The notes under the pieces are model-generated. The model saw only the letters and a program-made list of their open reading frames with translations. It made no database searches and had not been told where the DNA came from. The translations under genes were made by a program, and so were the position numbers. DNA of 54,167 nucleotides from Bacteroidales bacterium (GTDB taxonomy: Bacteria; Bacteroidota; Bacteroidia; Bacteroidales; UBA10428): NCBI GenBank assembly GCA_016934055.1, contig JAFGTR010000187.1, positions 1-54,167 on the forward strand. Direction: 5' to 3'. Shown piece after piece: positions 26,910 to 35,730 of the stretch; position 1 is the stretch's first letter; every line of letters begins with the position of its first letter.

Positions 26910-28376
26910 ATGAATGATATTCTTTTATTCTATTTGGTTGCAACCGTTACAGCTTCATTAGCTGTTTTACTGACAAGAATTATTATGAAAAGATCTGTTG
27001 CCTTTACAAATGCTGCAGTTCTTGTTATTGTTGCATATGTTATAGCATTAATGGTCTATTTCATCGCCAAAAAAGGATTTATTCATTTAACCTGGGCCGT
27101 ACCGGTTGCTTTGAGCATTGTGCTTCTTAGCGGAAGATATTTTTATGAGTTCGTAAGCAAACCTTTAAAAAGTCTGACAGAGACCATTAATGTTCTGTCT
27201 ACAGGTGATCTGTCTGTTGAGATTGACCATGAAATCAGACGCAAGAGAAATGAATTGGGCGAAATTGCTGTTTCATTATCCAATATGGTAATGAATTTAA
27301 AGCAAAGTGTTGAAATTGCCAACAAGGTTGCCGAGGGCTATGTTGGTTTCGAGGCAGAGGATATCAAGGGAAGCGGCGACCTTGATAATGCACTCAAAAA
27401 TATGATTAAGCGTTTGCGTGAAGTGATAGAGAATATTTTACAAGCGGCAGAAAATGTTGCTACGGGCAGCAGGCAAATCAGCAGTTCAGCCCAAAGTCTG
27501 GCACAGGGTGCCAACGAGCAGGCCAGCGCAACTGAAGAAGCATCTTCATCCCTCGAGGAAATGTCGGCCAGCATCGGTCAGAACTCGGAAAACGCAACAC
27601 ATTCAAGCAATATAACAAAAGAAATCCGCGAACAGATCGGTGTTATTGTCTCCGCTGTAAATGAAACCAATATAGCCATGAGTGCAATTGTGGAAAAAAT
27701 CGCCATTATCAACGATATTGCCGACAAAACCGATCTTCTTGCCATAAATGCCGCCATTGAGGCGGACAGGGCCGGTGAACACGGGAAAGGCTTTGCCGTT
27801 GTAGCCTCTGAGGTAAGGGAACTGGCCGAAAGCAGTCTTCGGTCAGCAACCGAAATTGAAAATGTTTCAAGGGAAAGCCTGAAAAAGGCCGACCATTCCA
27901 ATACGCTGCTGAACAACCTGGCGCCTCAAATCATTAAAGCCTCCGATCTGGTTCAGGAGATTGCAGCAGCCAGCATTGAACAGAATGCAGGTACAAACCA
28001 GGTCAATACGGCCCTTCAGCAATTAAATGAAGTAACACAGCAAAATTCCGCCCTTTCCGAAGAAATGTCATCCAGCTCAGAGGAATTGTACAGTCAGGCA
28101 GAGAAACTGTATGAGTCCATATCCTATTTCAAAACCTCAAAGACCGAAATGGATAGGCATAATGTCAAAGAAATCAGGAACCAGATAAAAAAACTGCAGG
28201 ATATGCTGCCGGATACTGAAAATATTCAGGAAATAATGGTCAAAGAATCCGAATCAAAAACCAAGCCGGCCGAAATGACAACAGAATTAAAGTCTCAGAG
28301 TATAACAAAGAAACCCAAAAAAAAGAAAGGGCAGGAGAAAGATGAATCAGGGGATAAGGATTTCGAAAAATACTAA
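26910..28376 (+). CDS. Chemoreceptor (MCP) 2: three membrane helices, HAMP-like repeats
   Basis: The 488-residue paralogue of its neighbours has three membrane helices in the first 75 residues, HAMP-like units (about 78-185, [20 protein letters not shown] and [19 protein letters not shown]), a signalling hairpin and a K-rich linker ending in GDKDFEKY. One residue stands out: Asp286 ([12 protein letters not shown]) replaces the alanine seen at this place in the other two receptors and in most MCPs, close to the CheA/CheW-contacting tip. It starts 16 bases after receptor 1. Confidence 0.93.
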   Translation: MNDILLFYLVATVTASLAVLLTRIIMKRSVAFTNAAVLVIVAYVIALMVYFIAKKGFIHLTWAVPVALSIVLLSGRYFYEFVSKPLKSLTETINVLSTGDLSVEIDHEIRRKRNELGEIAVSLSNMVMNLKQSVEIANKVAEGYVGFEAEDIKGSGDLDNALKNMIKRLREVIENILQAAENVATGSRQISSSAQSLAQGANEQASATEEASSSLEEMSASIGQNSENATHSSNITKEIREQIGVIVSAVNETNIAMSAIVEKIAIINDIADKTDLLAINAAIEADRAGEHGKGFAVVASEVRELAESSLRSATEIENVSRESLKKADHSNTLLNNLAPQIIKASDLVQEIAAASIEQNAGTNQVNTALQQLNEVTQQNSALSEEMSSSSEELYSQAEKLYESISYFKTSKTEMDRHNVKEIRNQIKKLQDMLPDTENIQEIMVKESESKTKPAEMTTELKSQSITKKPKKKKGQEKDESGDKDFEKY

Positions 28377-28394
28377 TATTTAAAACAATAACTC

Positions 28395-29855
28395 ATGGAA
28401 ATTTCAAAGACTACAATGCTGGCAATTTTGATAGCGACACCCGTGATGTTCTTTATTTTCAAGTTGATCTTTAAAAAAACAATCTCCTTTTACATTTTCG
28501 TCAGTTTGGCTATTGTAGCCATAATGGTTGTGTTGCTCATCTATTTGCAGAATTCAATGGGAAAACATGGTCAGATTATCACAACGCCCATTGGTTTAGG
28601 CATCACTGTTGCCCTGGTGGCCGGTTTGAGGTTTATCATATTAAAACCCATAAAGCAGCTTACTGCCATTAACAGGGAGTTAGCAAAGGGCAACACTCAT
28701 GTTACAATAAATCCGCTGTTGCTTCGCAGCAATACTGAAATAGGTGACATAGCCAGGTCAGTCGAAGAACTGACCATAAATTTAAAGGAAAGCATAAGCC
28801 TTGCCGATAAAGTTGCTCATGGTTTCATCGGATTTAAAGATGAGGATATCAAAGGGCAAGGAGATCTCGACAATGCACTGAGGGAGATGATCTCAAGATT
28901 GCGGGAAGTCATCACAAATATCGGACAGGCGGCAGAAAATGTTGCATCGGGGAGCAAACAGATAAGCAGTTCGGCCCAGAGCCTGGCTTCGGGGGCCAAT
29001 GAACAGGCCAGCGCCACAGAAGAAGCATCCTCATCACTCGAAGAAATGTCGGCCAGTATCAGCCAGAATTCAGCAAATGCAACCCAGTCAAGTAGTATTA
29101 CAAAAGAAATAAAAGACAAAATCAGCTCTATCGTAGCCTCAGTTGATGAAACAAGTACAGCCATGAGAGCTATTGTTGAGAAGATAGCCATTATTAATGA
29201 TATAGCTGACAAAACCGACCTCCTGGCCATCAATGCAGCCATTGAAGCCGCCAGAGCCGGCGAACACGGTAAAGGTTTCGCTGTCGTCGCCTCCGAAATA
29301 CGGGAACTGGCAGAAAGCAGTCTGAAATCAGCCACTGAAATTGAAACTGTTTCTAAAAACAGCCTTAAAAAAGCAGAGAATTCCAATACTCTTTTAAATG
29401 ATCTTGCCCCTGAAATCATAAAGGCATCTGATATGGTACAGGAAATAGCTGCAGCCAGTATCGAACAAAGTGCGGGAACCGAGCAGGTAAACCAGGCCTT
29501 GCAACAGCTCAATCAGGTAACGCAGCAAAATTCAGCCCTCTCGGAAGAAATGTCATCAAGTTCGGAAGAACTTGCCAGTCAGGCAGAAAGATTGTTTGAC
29601 TCAGTGTCATATTTTAAAACCACGCAGGAAGAAATGGATCAATACAACATCCTTGAAATTGAGAACCACATAAGGAAATTCCAGGGTATATTGGATAACC
29701 TGAAAAACAAACAAAAGACCCCGGAGTCGAAACAAAATGAGGAGATTAAATCATCAGCAATTTCCGAGACAGGCAAAATCAAAAGGAAAAAATCAGCACA
29801 AAAAAAACCTCCTGATAGCAACAATACAGCTGACCATGATTTTGAGAAATTTTAA
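28395..29855 (+). CDS. Chemoreceptor (MCP) 3: three membrane helices, HAMP-like repeats
   Basis: The 486-residue third paralogue has membrane helices at about 6-28, 31-52 and 60-82. HAMP-like units follow ([39 protein letters not shown]), then the standard signalling hairpin ([20 protein letters not shown]) and a linker rich in K, S and E ending in ADHDFEKF. The last five residues keep the DFEK-aromatic pattern of the other two. No sensor domain lies between the helices, so the stimulus may be sensed by the membrane part, as for redox, potential or lipid signals, or through a partner. It is the last gene of the che operon. Confidence 0.93.
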   Translation: MEISKTTMLAILIATPVMFFIFKLIFKKTISFYIFVSLAIVAIMVVLLIYLQNSMGKHGQIITTPIGLGITVALVAGLRFIILKPIKQLTAINRELAKGNTHVTINPLLLRSNTEIGDIARSVEELTINLKESISLADKVAHGFIGFKDEDIKGQGDLDNALREMISRLREVITNIGQAAENVASGSKQISSSAQSLASGANEQASATEEASSSLEEMSASISQNSANATQSSSITKEIKDKISSIVASVDETSTAMRAIVEKIAIINDIADKTDLLAINAAIEAARAGEHGKGFAVVASEIRELAESSLKSATEIETVSKNSLKKAENSNTLLNDLAPEIIKASDMVQEIAAASIEQSAGTEQVNQALQQLNQVTQQNSALSEEMSSSSEELASQAERLFDSVSYFKTTQEEMDQYNILEIENHIRKFQGILDNLKNKQKTPESKQNEEIKSSAISETGKIKRKKSAQKKPPDSNNTADHDFEKF

Positions 29856-29923
29856 CTTTATAACCACCACATAATTTTAATATTTTTACAAAGCACTATA
29901 AATGATATGCCATTACTATATTT

Positions 29924-30685
29924 ATGAATATGCATTCCAACCATTATATTGCCTTTGCTCTTGTTTTACTGAGTGTTCTTTCCTGTTCCAGAGAAAAGAA
30001 TGAAAAGCCGGTATACCGTGACCCCTCATTTGATCCGGTTTTATTTTCCGATCAGTTGCCGGGCGGCCTGAAGAATGCAGCCGATCCATACGCAAAGCTT
30101 GTATATGGTGATATTTTATCAATGCTTGACTGGAGTGAGTTTTCCGGACAGCTTGCCTTGCCTGACAGCGCCGAAAAACAGGTTTCGATAACATCGGCAG
30201 AATCTTACCTGTGGAACCTGAACACCGGCAGTTTACTACTTCAGATATTCCTCTCCTTTTCGAAAGAAGGAGATGATTATGTGTGGCAGGAAGAAATCCG
30301 GTATGGTATCCTGGGAACCTATAATGAATATATTACGGTACGTGAAAACGAATCAGCAAAAAGCGGATCACTCCAATATAATATGCAGTGGTTCTGCGGG
30401 CTCGATCAGCTTACAAATCCCTGTGCCCCTTCATACCGTTATTACGAATGGAAGATAACCATTAACGGTAATCTGGCCTATATTGTCAAATTCGAAAATC
30501 AAACCGTTGAGCCGGCCATGAATATTGAATACAGGCTTATGCTGGCGCCTGACGGATCAGGCAGTGTTGATGCTTATTCCGGTACGGGACGGTATTATCA
30601 TGCGGCCTGGGATACACTGGGAAATGGCGTCTATACCCTGCATAATGACGAAATTCCGGAAACGCATGAATGGACCATCCCTTAA
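29924..30685 (+). CDS. Hypothetical lipoprotein
   Basis: The 253-residue protein has a lipoprotein signal (YIAFALVLLSVLSC, cysteine near residue 22) and a mature region rich in aromatic residues and beta strands (ESYLWNLNTGSLLLQIFL, GDDYVWQEEIRYGILG, RYYHAAWDTLGNGVYTLHND). The repeated Gly-Ser and Trp/Tyr pattern suggests a lipocalin-like or beta-barrel fold in the envelope. I do not recognise the family. It lies 68 bases after the last chemoreceptor and may be transcribed alone. It converges with the minus-strand module that begins at 30808. Confidence 0.7.
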   Translation: MNMHSNHYIAFALVLLSVLSCSREKNEKPVYRDPSFDPVLFSDQLPGGLKNAADPYAKLVYGDILSMLDWSEFSGQLALPDSAEKQVSITSAESYLWNLNTGSLLLQIFLSFSKEGDDYVWQEEIRYGILGTYNEYITVRENESAKSGSLQYNMQWFCGLDQLTNPCAPSYRYYEWKITINGNLAYIVKFENQTVEPAMNIEYRLMLAPDGSGSVDAYSGTGRYYHAAWDTLGNGVYTLHNDEIPETHEWTIP

Positions 30686-30766
30686 GAAAACAAATGATAT
30701 CATACCTGCCTTACAACAACTACAACAATAATAATCTTCTACTTACTTAATGACTGCAAGACCGGG

Positions 30767-30798
30767 CGACCAAACGACTAAACGACCAGACGACCTAA
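30767..30798. repeat. Degenerate 8-base tandem repeat
   Basis: Four head-to-tail units lie between the convergent genes: CGACCAAA, CGACTAAA, CGACCAGA, CGACCTAA. Similar short degenerate arrays occur at 34047 and near 49540 in this window, all between genes or at a gene end. Confidence 0.7.
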
Positions 30799-30807
30799 TT
30801 ACCACCC

Positions 30808-32424
30808 TCAATCATTTCCCAGTCTCAGTATAGCCTCCTTCAACGGTTCTTCAGGCTTGATAAAGTTGTACTCTCCCCAATAACTGTCCTGGAAATCGGC
30901 AATCTGTTCCATGAATATTTCCTGTGACCTGACTGTTTCCTTATACCTGAACCGTTCAACAGTATCAGTCTCCACCTCGGTCACGGCCATTTCAAGGATG
31001 GTGCTGTATACCGATGCAAACAATTGCTTTTTATGTCTGATCCTGAAAACGGTCTCACAGCGGATCAGGTTCAGATAATAAAGGCCCTCCATCCTGCGAA
31101 ACTCAACCCTGTATGAGGCTTTTTGCGGTTTTACCCTGAGATATCTCGGCTTTTTCAGCACAAACATATGGCTGGCCTCTGTCATGCGTTCCGGGTCAAC
31201 CTCAAATTCAACTGCGGCAATGGCAAGATTTTTAAGTTCGAGAAAAATCCTTCCGCTGTAGAGAGCCTCCTGGTAATTTTCTCTGGGCGAAAACCGGATA
31301 ACATAAAATTCATTCTGATCACTGATCATCATATCCGTCATCCTGTAAGCATAGGCCTCGAAGTTCTGGGTCATAAAAAAATCGGGCAGATTTTTGGCCA
31401 CGTCCAGGAGGAGAGTTGTATTCAGGCCCGCCTTAAGCTTCAGAATGATGGTATCGGAATTGCCGGCATTTATTGTTTTTCTTCCCTTTATTATTTTGAT
31501 CTGATCTCCCGAAACAGGCAGGTTATATTCGGTTTTGTATGTCTGCAGAATAGCCTCCGACACAGCCACAACCCGGCTGTTTTTTGTAACGATCTCACGG
31601 TAAAAAGATGTCAGCAGAGCCGGATCAAGCGGATAATTCTCAGGAATTTTTTCGATGGCAGACGTAAGAAGGGAAATGGGATTGGTCTGACGGATGATGA
31701 CCTCCTGGATGGGGATAAAATCAGGTTTCAGGTAATAGTCTTGTTCCGCAGCAACAAAATCAATAACGGGCAGTATCAGCTGCTGATAACCCATGCACGA
31801 GATGCCAAGGCTGTCGTTAAGGTGATGAGCATTAATTTTCAGCAGAAAAATGCCCTGAAGGTTGGCCACAGTACCTATGCTTCTCCCTACCAGACAAATG
31901 TTTGCAAAGGGCACAGGCTTCTTGTTATGGATATCCAGTACACGGCCCCTGATTTCAAGAATGGTAACAGAATCTCCTTTTTGAGAAGGGTCTTGTTTAT
32001 ATCTTTTAACGACAACCGGTCTATAGATCACAATCTGTCGGCCAATGAGCCGGTACTCCAGTGATGGATCCCGTAAAACCTCATTCAGTACAGAATATAA
32101 TGATTCATTTTCTTCATCAAGCCGGATATTCTTTGAGAGATCAATAATATCGGGATTAAAGGAAAAGTTCAGTCCGGTGTGTTCACTGATAAGTTGAAAT
32201 GCCTGATTTACTGAAATTGTGGTGTCAACGATTGTTATCTTCTGATACAGCAATGTATCCTGGCCTTTTATCAGGCCTTGCCACGATAAGACAACAAGGA
32301 AAAAGTATATCTTAACCGATCCATGACAAAGAAAAGGAATGAATCGGGTAACCTTGTATGATAAGGACTTCGGGCTTAAACCCGCGTGGTATTTTGATGC
32401 GGTTTTTAACAACAGCAAGAACAT
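30808..32424 (-). CDS. STN and carboxypeptidase-regulatory-like envelope protein, no receptor barrel
   Basis: The 538-residue protein has an unusually long N-terminus before its hydrophobic segment (about 38-55). An STN domain follows (about 62-135, ISVNQAFQLISEHTGLNFSF, then LRDPSLEYRLIGRQIVIYRP), then a carboxypeptidase-D regulatory-like domain (about 155-235, GRVLDIHNKKPVPFANICL). The C-terminal region of about 300 residues is shared with the gene at 34260. STN normally belongs to TonB-dependent receptors, where it signals to FecR; no plug or beta-barrel follows here. It starts 6 bases after fecR, so sigma, FecR and this protein form one operon. It may be a signal-only partner for FecR. 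That is inference. Confidence 0.8.
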   Translation of the reverse strand: MFLLLLKTASKYHAGLSPKSLSYKVTRFIPFLCHGSVKIYFFLVVLSWQGLIKGQDTLLYQKITIVDTTISVNQAFQLISEHTGLNFSFNPDIIDLSKNIRLDEENESLYSVLNEVLRDPSLEYRLIGRQIVIYRPVVVKRYKQDPSQKGDSVTILEIRGRVLDIHNKKPVPFANICLVGRSIGTVANLQGIFLLKINAHHLNDSLGISCMGYQQLILPVIDFVAAEQDYYLKPDFIPIQEVIIRQTNPISLLTSAIEKIPENYPLDPALLTSFYREIVTKNSRVVAVSEAILQTYKTEYNLPVSGDQIKIIKGRKTINAGNSDTIILKLKAGLNTTLLLDVAKNLPDFFMTQNFEAYAYRMTDMMISDQNEFYVIRFSPRENYQEALYSGRIFLELKNLAIAAVEFEVDPERMTEASHMFVLKKPRYLRVKPQKASYRVEFRRMEGLYYLNLIRCETVFRIRHKKQLFASVYSTILEMAVTEVETDTVERFRYKETVRSQEIFMEQIADFQDSYWGEYNFIKPEEPLKEAILRLGND

Positions 32425-32430
32425 TAACCA

Positions 32431-33462
32431 TCAACATCCCTGACCTGACAATATGATTTTATTCCCTCTTTTTTCCCATTCCCAGTTGTGAATTGTGCAT
32501 ATTGTCTCAATGACATTCTCCAGCGTTTCATTTTCAAAATTACTGCGTATTTTGCAATTGGTCATGTCGGGATCTTTAAATACTAGATTGACTTTAAATA
32601 CATCCTTTATACCTTCAGCAACCCTTGCCAGGTCGGTATTGTTGAAGAAAAGCTTCCTTGTCTTCCATGCCAGGTAGTTTTCGTCGGTGTTCATTTGTTT
32701 TTCTACTGAGGCATCTTCTATCGATCCGATGAAGCCAGGTTCAATGGTAATGGTATTACTGACATTCTCTGCCTCAAAAAGCTGAACTTTTCCTGACTCA
32801 ACAAACACTTCTACTTTTCCTGATGATTTTAAGGCCTGAACATTGAAGGAAGTGCCTAAAACTTTTATCCCTGCTTTACCGGAATAAATTGTGAAAGGCC
32901 TTTCAGGGTCAGGTGAAACGTCAAAATAGGCTTCACCGGTCAGCCTGACCACACGTCCATCGGTATTGAAATTCTTTGAATAACTGATTTTAGTATCAGC
33001 ATTCAGAAACACGAGACTTCCATCGGGCAGTATAACCCTGGTCTGATCGTCGGTGACTGAACTGACAACCGTTAACACCGAATCATTGTTCAATCCTGAA
33101 ATCAAGAAATACGAAGCAACTCCGAGAGCCACAACCAGGGCAATGGCAGCAGCAACTTTCAACAGGGGCATGCCGAACCCTATGTCCAAACCCGTTTTTC
33201 TTTCCTTTTTCAGCACGGCAGAACCTTCCGAAGAAGTAATAATCCTGTTGTGCAGCTTTTCCCATCCTTTATTTACATCAAATTGATTCATTTCTTTTAT
33301 GCTGTTAATACTATTCCAAAATCCTGTTGCCTCAATAAACAATGCTGAATTCGAGGTTGATTTCTGAAGCCAGGTTGATATCTCCTTCTGTTCCTGTTCA
33401 TCAGTCTCACCGGCCAGATGTTTTGCCAGTATATCCCAGTTTGCATTTTTATTTCTCTTCAT
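32431..33462 (-). CDS. fecR: FecR-family anti-sigma protein
   Basis: The 343-residue protein has a cytoplasmic N-terminus (about 1-85) that can bind the sigma factor, one membrane helix (about 101-121, AAAIALVVALGVASYFLI), and the periplasmic FecR domain (about 130-225, DDQTRVILPDGSLVFLNADT, then FDVSPDPERPFTIYSGKAGI). A C-terminal DUF4974-like domain follows (about 265-340, RKLFFNNTDLARVAEGIKDV). It transmits a signal from an outer-membrane STN domain to the sigma factor encoded 11 bases upstream. The STN-bearing gene follows immediately. Confidence 0.93.
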   Translation of the reverse strand: MKRNKNANWDILAKHLAGETDEQEQKEISTWLQKSTSNSALFIEATGFWNSINSIKEMNQFDVNKGWEKLHNRIITSSEGSAVLKKERKTGLDIGFGMPLLKVAAAIALVVALGVASYFLISGLNNDSVLTVVSSVTDDQTRVILPDGSLVFLNADTKISYSKNFNTDGRVVRLTGEAYFDVSPDPERPFTIYSGKAGIKVLGTSFNVQALKSSGKVEVFVESGKVQLFEAENVSNTITIEPGFIGSIEDASVEKQMNTDENYLAWKTRKLFFNNTDLARVAEGIKDVFKVNLVFKDPDMTNCKIRSNFENETLENVIETICTIHNWEWEKRGNKIILSGQGC

Positions 33463-33473
33463 AACCTGCTTCT

Positions 33474-34025
33474 TTAAACTGTTTCAACATACTCTTTCAG
33501 GTTCTTTCTCAATATCTTCAAAGCTTTACCCATGTTAGCCTCGACTGTCTTAACCGAAATCGAAAGCTTTTTTGCAATATCAGTATAGCGAAGCCCTTCA
33601 AAACGATTCAGTCTGAAAATACGGCTGCATCTCTCAGGCAAGGAATCCAGGGTTTTGTTTATAATGCTCTGGATTTCATGTAAGCCTGCAAGGTCCGTGG
33701 GAGATTCAACATGGGCCGATGCCTCTTCACGGGTAGTCTTCTCAAATTTCTGTTCAATCTTCCGATGGTCAAGATACTTCGTGCATCTGTTATGCGTGGC
33801 TGTGTACATATAGGCTTTGATTGATGTGGTAATGGTCAGTTCCTGGCGTTTTTCCCAGATGGTATAGAACAGGTCCTGGACAATTTCTTCAGCCACATCA
33901 ACAGATGATACATATTTAAGGGCATGGTAACACAATGGCTGATAATAGAGGCGGAAAAAATCTTCAAAAGCACGAAGATTCCCCGATTTTATCAATTCCA
34001 TTGTTGATATTTCCTGTTGTATCAT
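33474..34025 (-). CDS. ECF RNA polymerase sigma factor (FecI-like)
   Basis: The 183-residue sigma-70 family protein has region 2 (FEDFFRLYYQPLCYHALKYV, VAEEIVQDLFYTIWEKR) and region 4 with a helix-turn-helix (LDSLPERCSRIFRLNRFEGL, YTDIAKKLSISVKTVEANMG). A second Met at codon 9 (34001) is an alternative start. It is the first gene of a three-gene operon with the FecR anti-sigma and the STN protein. Its expected target would usually be an adjacent susC-type receptor operon, but that is not directly next to it here. Confidence 0.93.
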   Translation of the reverse strand: MIQQEISTMELIKSGNLRAFEDFFRLYYQPLCYHALKYVSSVDVAEEIVQDLFYTIWEKRQELTITTSIKAYMYTATHNRCTKYLDHRKIEQKFEKTTREEASAHVESPTDLAGLHEIQSIINKTLDSLPERCSRIFRLNRFEGLRYTDIAKKLSISVKTVEANMGKALKILRKNLKEYVETV

Positions 34026-34046
34026 CGTTCAATAATTTAGAGCCAG

Positions 34047-34067
34047 GAATCAAGAACCAAGAGTCAA
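34047..34067. repeat. Degenerate 7-base tandem repeat upstream of the sigma gene
   Basis: GAATCAA, GAACCAA and GAGTCAA lie in tandem and a partial unit follows, about 22 bases upstream of the sigma start codon on the other strand. It may overlap the promoter of the operon. Confidence 0.55.
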
Positions 34068-34259
34068 GACAGCTTTTAAGTTTATTTTTAGAAGATGACC
34101 TGTATTTTTACGTTTTGTCATCAAATTTACTGATAAACCTGAAAAATTCAATAAATCCCGGTTATCAGAAAAATAATCATCCCCCATTCGTATTTCAACA
34201 TTTATGCCAGTAAAAGGTTTAAAACTCCTTCAGGGGGATGATTAATCCATGGTCATGTG

Positions 34260-35570
34260 TTAATCACGCGAATCCATATCCCGCCTTCTCAGTCTGCGAT
34301 TCAGCTTTGAAATTGCCGATTCAATTGATTCATCGGGTTTAATATAATTGTATTCGCCCCAGAAATCATCATCAGAAAAATACTGCACCTGATCAGCCAG
34401 AACATCTGACATCTTAGCAGATTCCCTGTACCTGAACTTGTCAATTGACTCGGTCTCTCTGTCTGTCACGGCCATTTCCAATGAGGTTACATAGGTCGAC
34501 TTGAATAATTTCTTTGACCATTTGCAGTCGAATGTCAACTCACTTCTGACGTGATTGAGATACCATTTATCATCCAGCACACGATAATTGATCATATAAT
34601 GCGCTCCGATAACATTTACTTTCAGGTCGATAGGCTTTTTTCTCACCAATTCGTTATCAGCAAGGTCTATGCCTTTTTCACTGAGCTCAAAATCAAGCCG
34701 TGAAAAAGCCAGGTTTTTTGTATCAAGGTAAATTTTCCCTTTATAAAGCGGATAGTTGATGTTATCTTTCTGATCAAATTCAATCACATAATTGTCTCTG
34801 CCATCGATGGTCACAAAACCAGTGAATTTGAATTCATAGTAATCAATAAAATCTGCCGAAAGCAATGCACCTGGATTTTTTACAACATCGAGCAGGAAAC
34901 TGGTTCTTGGTCCGCCCTGCAGTTTAAAAACCAGGGTGTCCATTTTCTTTACATCCTGGCTTTTCCGGCCTTTGTATATCTTAACCCTGTCCATTTCAAA
35001 GTCATTGTTATAAGATGACTTGTAGACATCGAGGACGGCTTCCGAGACAGCCACATAATTCCGGTTTTGTTTGATTGTTTCACGATAGAAAGCAATCAAC
35101 ATTTCGGGTGCAATCTTGTAGTTTTCGTCAATGCGTCTTATGGCCATCCGCAGCAACTCTGTAGGATCACTTGTACGGATCACAACTTCCTTGATCGGAA
35201 CAGACGAAGGTTCGAGTTTAATAATGTTGCCTTCAGTTGAGAATTCTGACAGTTTCAGTTCAACATTATGATATCCGATAAATGAAAATCCTACTGATTG
35301 ATACAATTCACCAACCGGGACTTTCAGAATGAATTCCCCGTCGGAATTGGTCACTGTACCTATGCTGCTTTTCACAAGATACACGTTGGCAAAAACGACA
35401 GGTTTCTTCGAAAGAGCATCTATGACCTTTCCGGTATATACCTTAAAGGTTGTATCCTTTTTGGCTCTTCCCATGGTTACATTAATCCCCTTCGCCGGCA
35501 ATGGCATCATAATGACCATAATGACCAGAAAGACCGGCATGAACAACATCTTACATTTAAAAGTTTTCAT
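34260..35570 (-). CDS. Carboxypeptidase-regulatory-like envelope protein, STN-less paralogue
   Basis: The 436-residue protein has a signal peptide (about 8-28, MPVFLVIMVIMMPLPAKG), one carboxypeptidase-D regulatory-like domain (about 45-120, GKVIDALSKKPVVFANVYLV) and a C-terminal region of about 310 residues. That region is parallel to the one at 30808, e.g. VVIRTSDPTELLRMAIRRI versus VIIRQTNPISLLTSAIEKI, and both end in WGEYN[F/Y]IKP. It lacks STN. It lies 234 bases upstream of the sigma gene on the same strand, so it is either its own unit or first in a four-gene module. The function of the shared C-terminal region is unknown to me. Confidence 0.8.
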   Translation of the reverse strand: MKTFKCKMLFMPVFLVIMVIMMPLPAKGINVTMGRAKKDTTFKVYTGKVIDALSKKPVVFANVYLVKSSIGTVTNSDGEFILKVPVGELYQSVGFSFIGYHNVELKLSEFSTEGNIIKLEPSSVPIKEVVIRTSDPTELLRMAIRRIDENYKIAPEMLIAFYRETIKQNRNYVAVSEAVLDVYKSSYNNDFEMDRVKIYKGRKSQDVKKMDTLVFKLQGGPRTSFLLDVVKNPGALLSADFIDYYEFKFTGFVTIDGRDNYVIEFDQKDNINYPLYKGKIYLDTKNLAFSRLDFELSEKGIDLADNELVRKKPIDLKVNVIGAHYMINYRVLDDKWYLNHVRSELTFDCKWSKKLFKSTYVTSLEMAVTDRETESIDKFRYRESAKMSDVLADQVQYFSDDDFWGEYNYIKPDESIESAISKLNRRLRRRDMDSRD

Positions 35571-35730
35571 GGCATATTGTTTTTGGTTGTTTCAACATTT
35601 TAATTTGTACTTCCGATAATATGACCATTGAACCATTCCTTACCCTATTTAACGGGACTTTTTTCTTTGCTGCCCCGGGGCAGTTTACTATTTTTGTCGC
35701 GGATCCTGCATAAACTTAAAGAAACCATCA

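Noticed and set aside
28817..29512. Long minus-strand open frames inside the chemoreceptor genes (also 25798-26394 and 27578-27916)
   Set aside because: They lie antisense to well-supported signalling hairpins. Their serine/alanine-rich low-complexity translation is what a reversed receptor codon pattern gives, and the same shadow recurs in all three paralogues.
31123..32064. 313-residue + frame within the STN gene
   Set aside because: Antisense to a clear STN/regulatory-domain protein. The translation has no family motif, and the sigma-FecR operon structure supports the minus strand.
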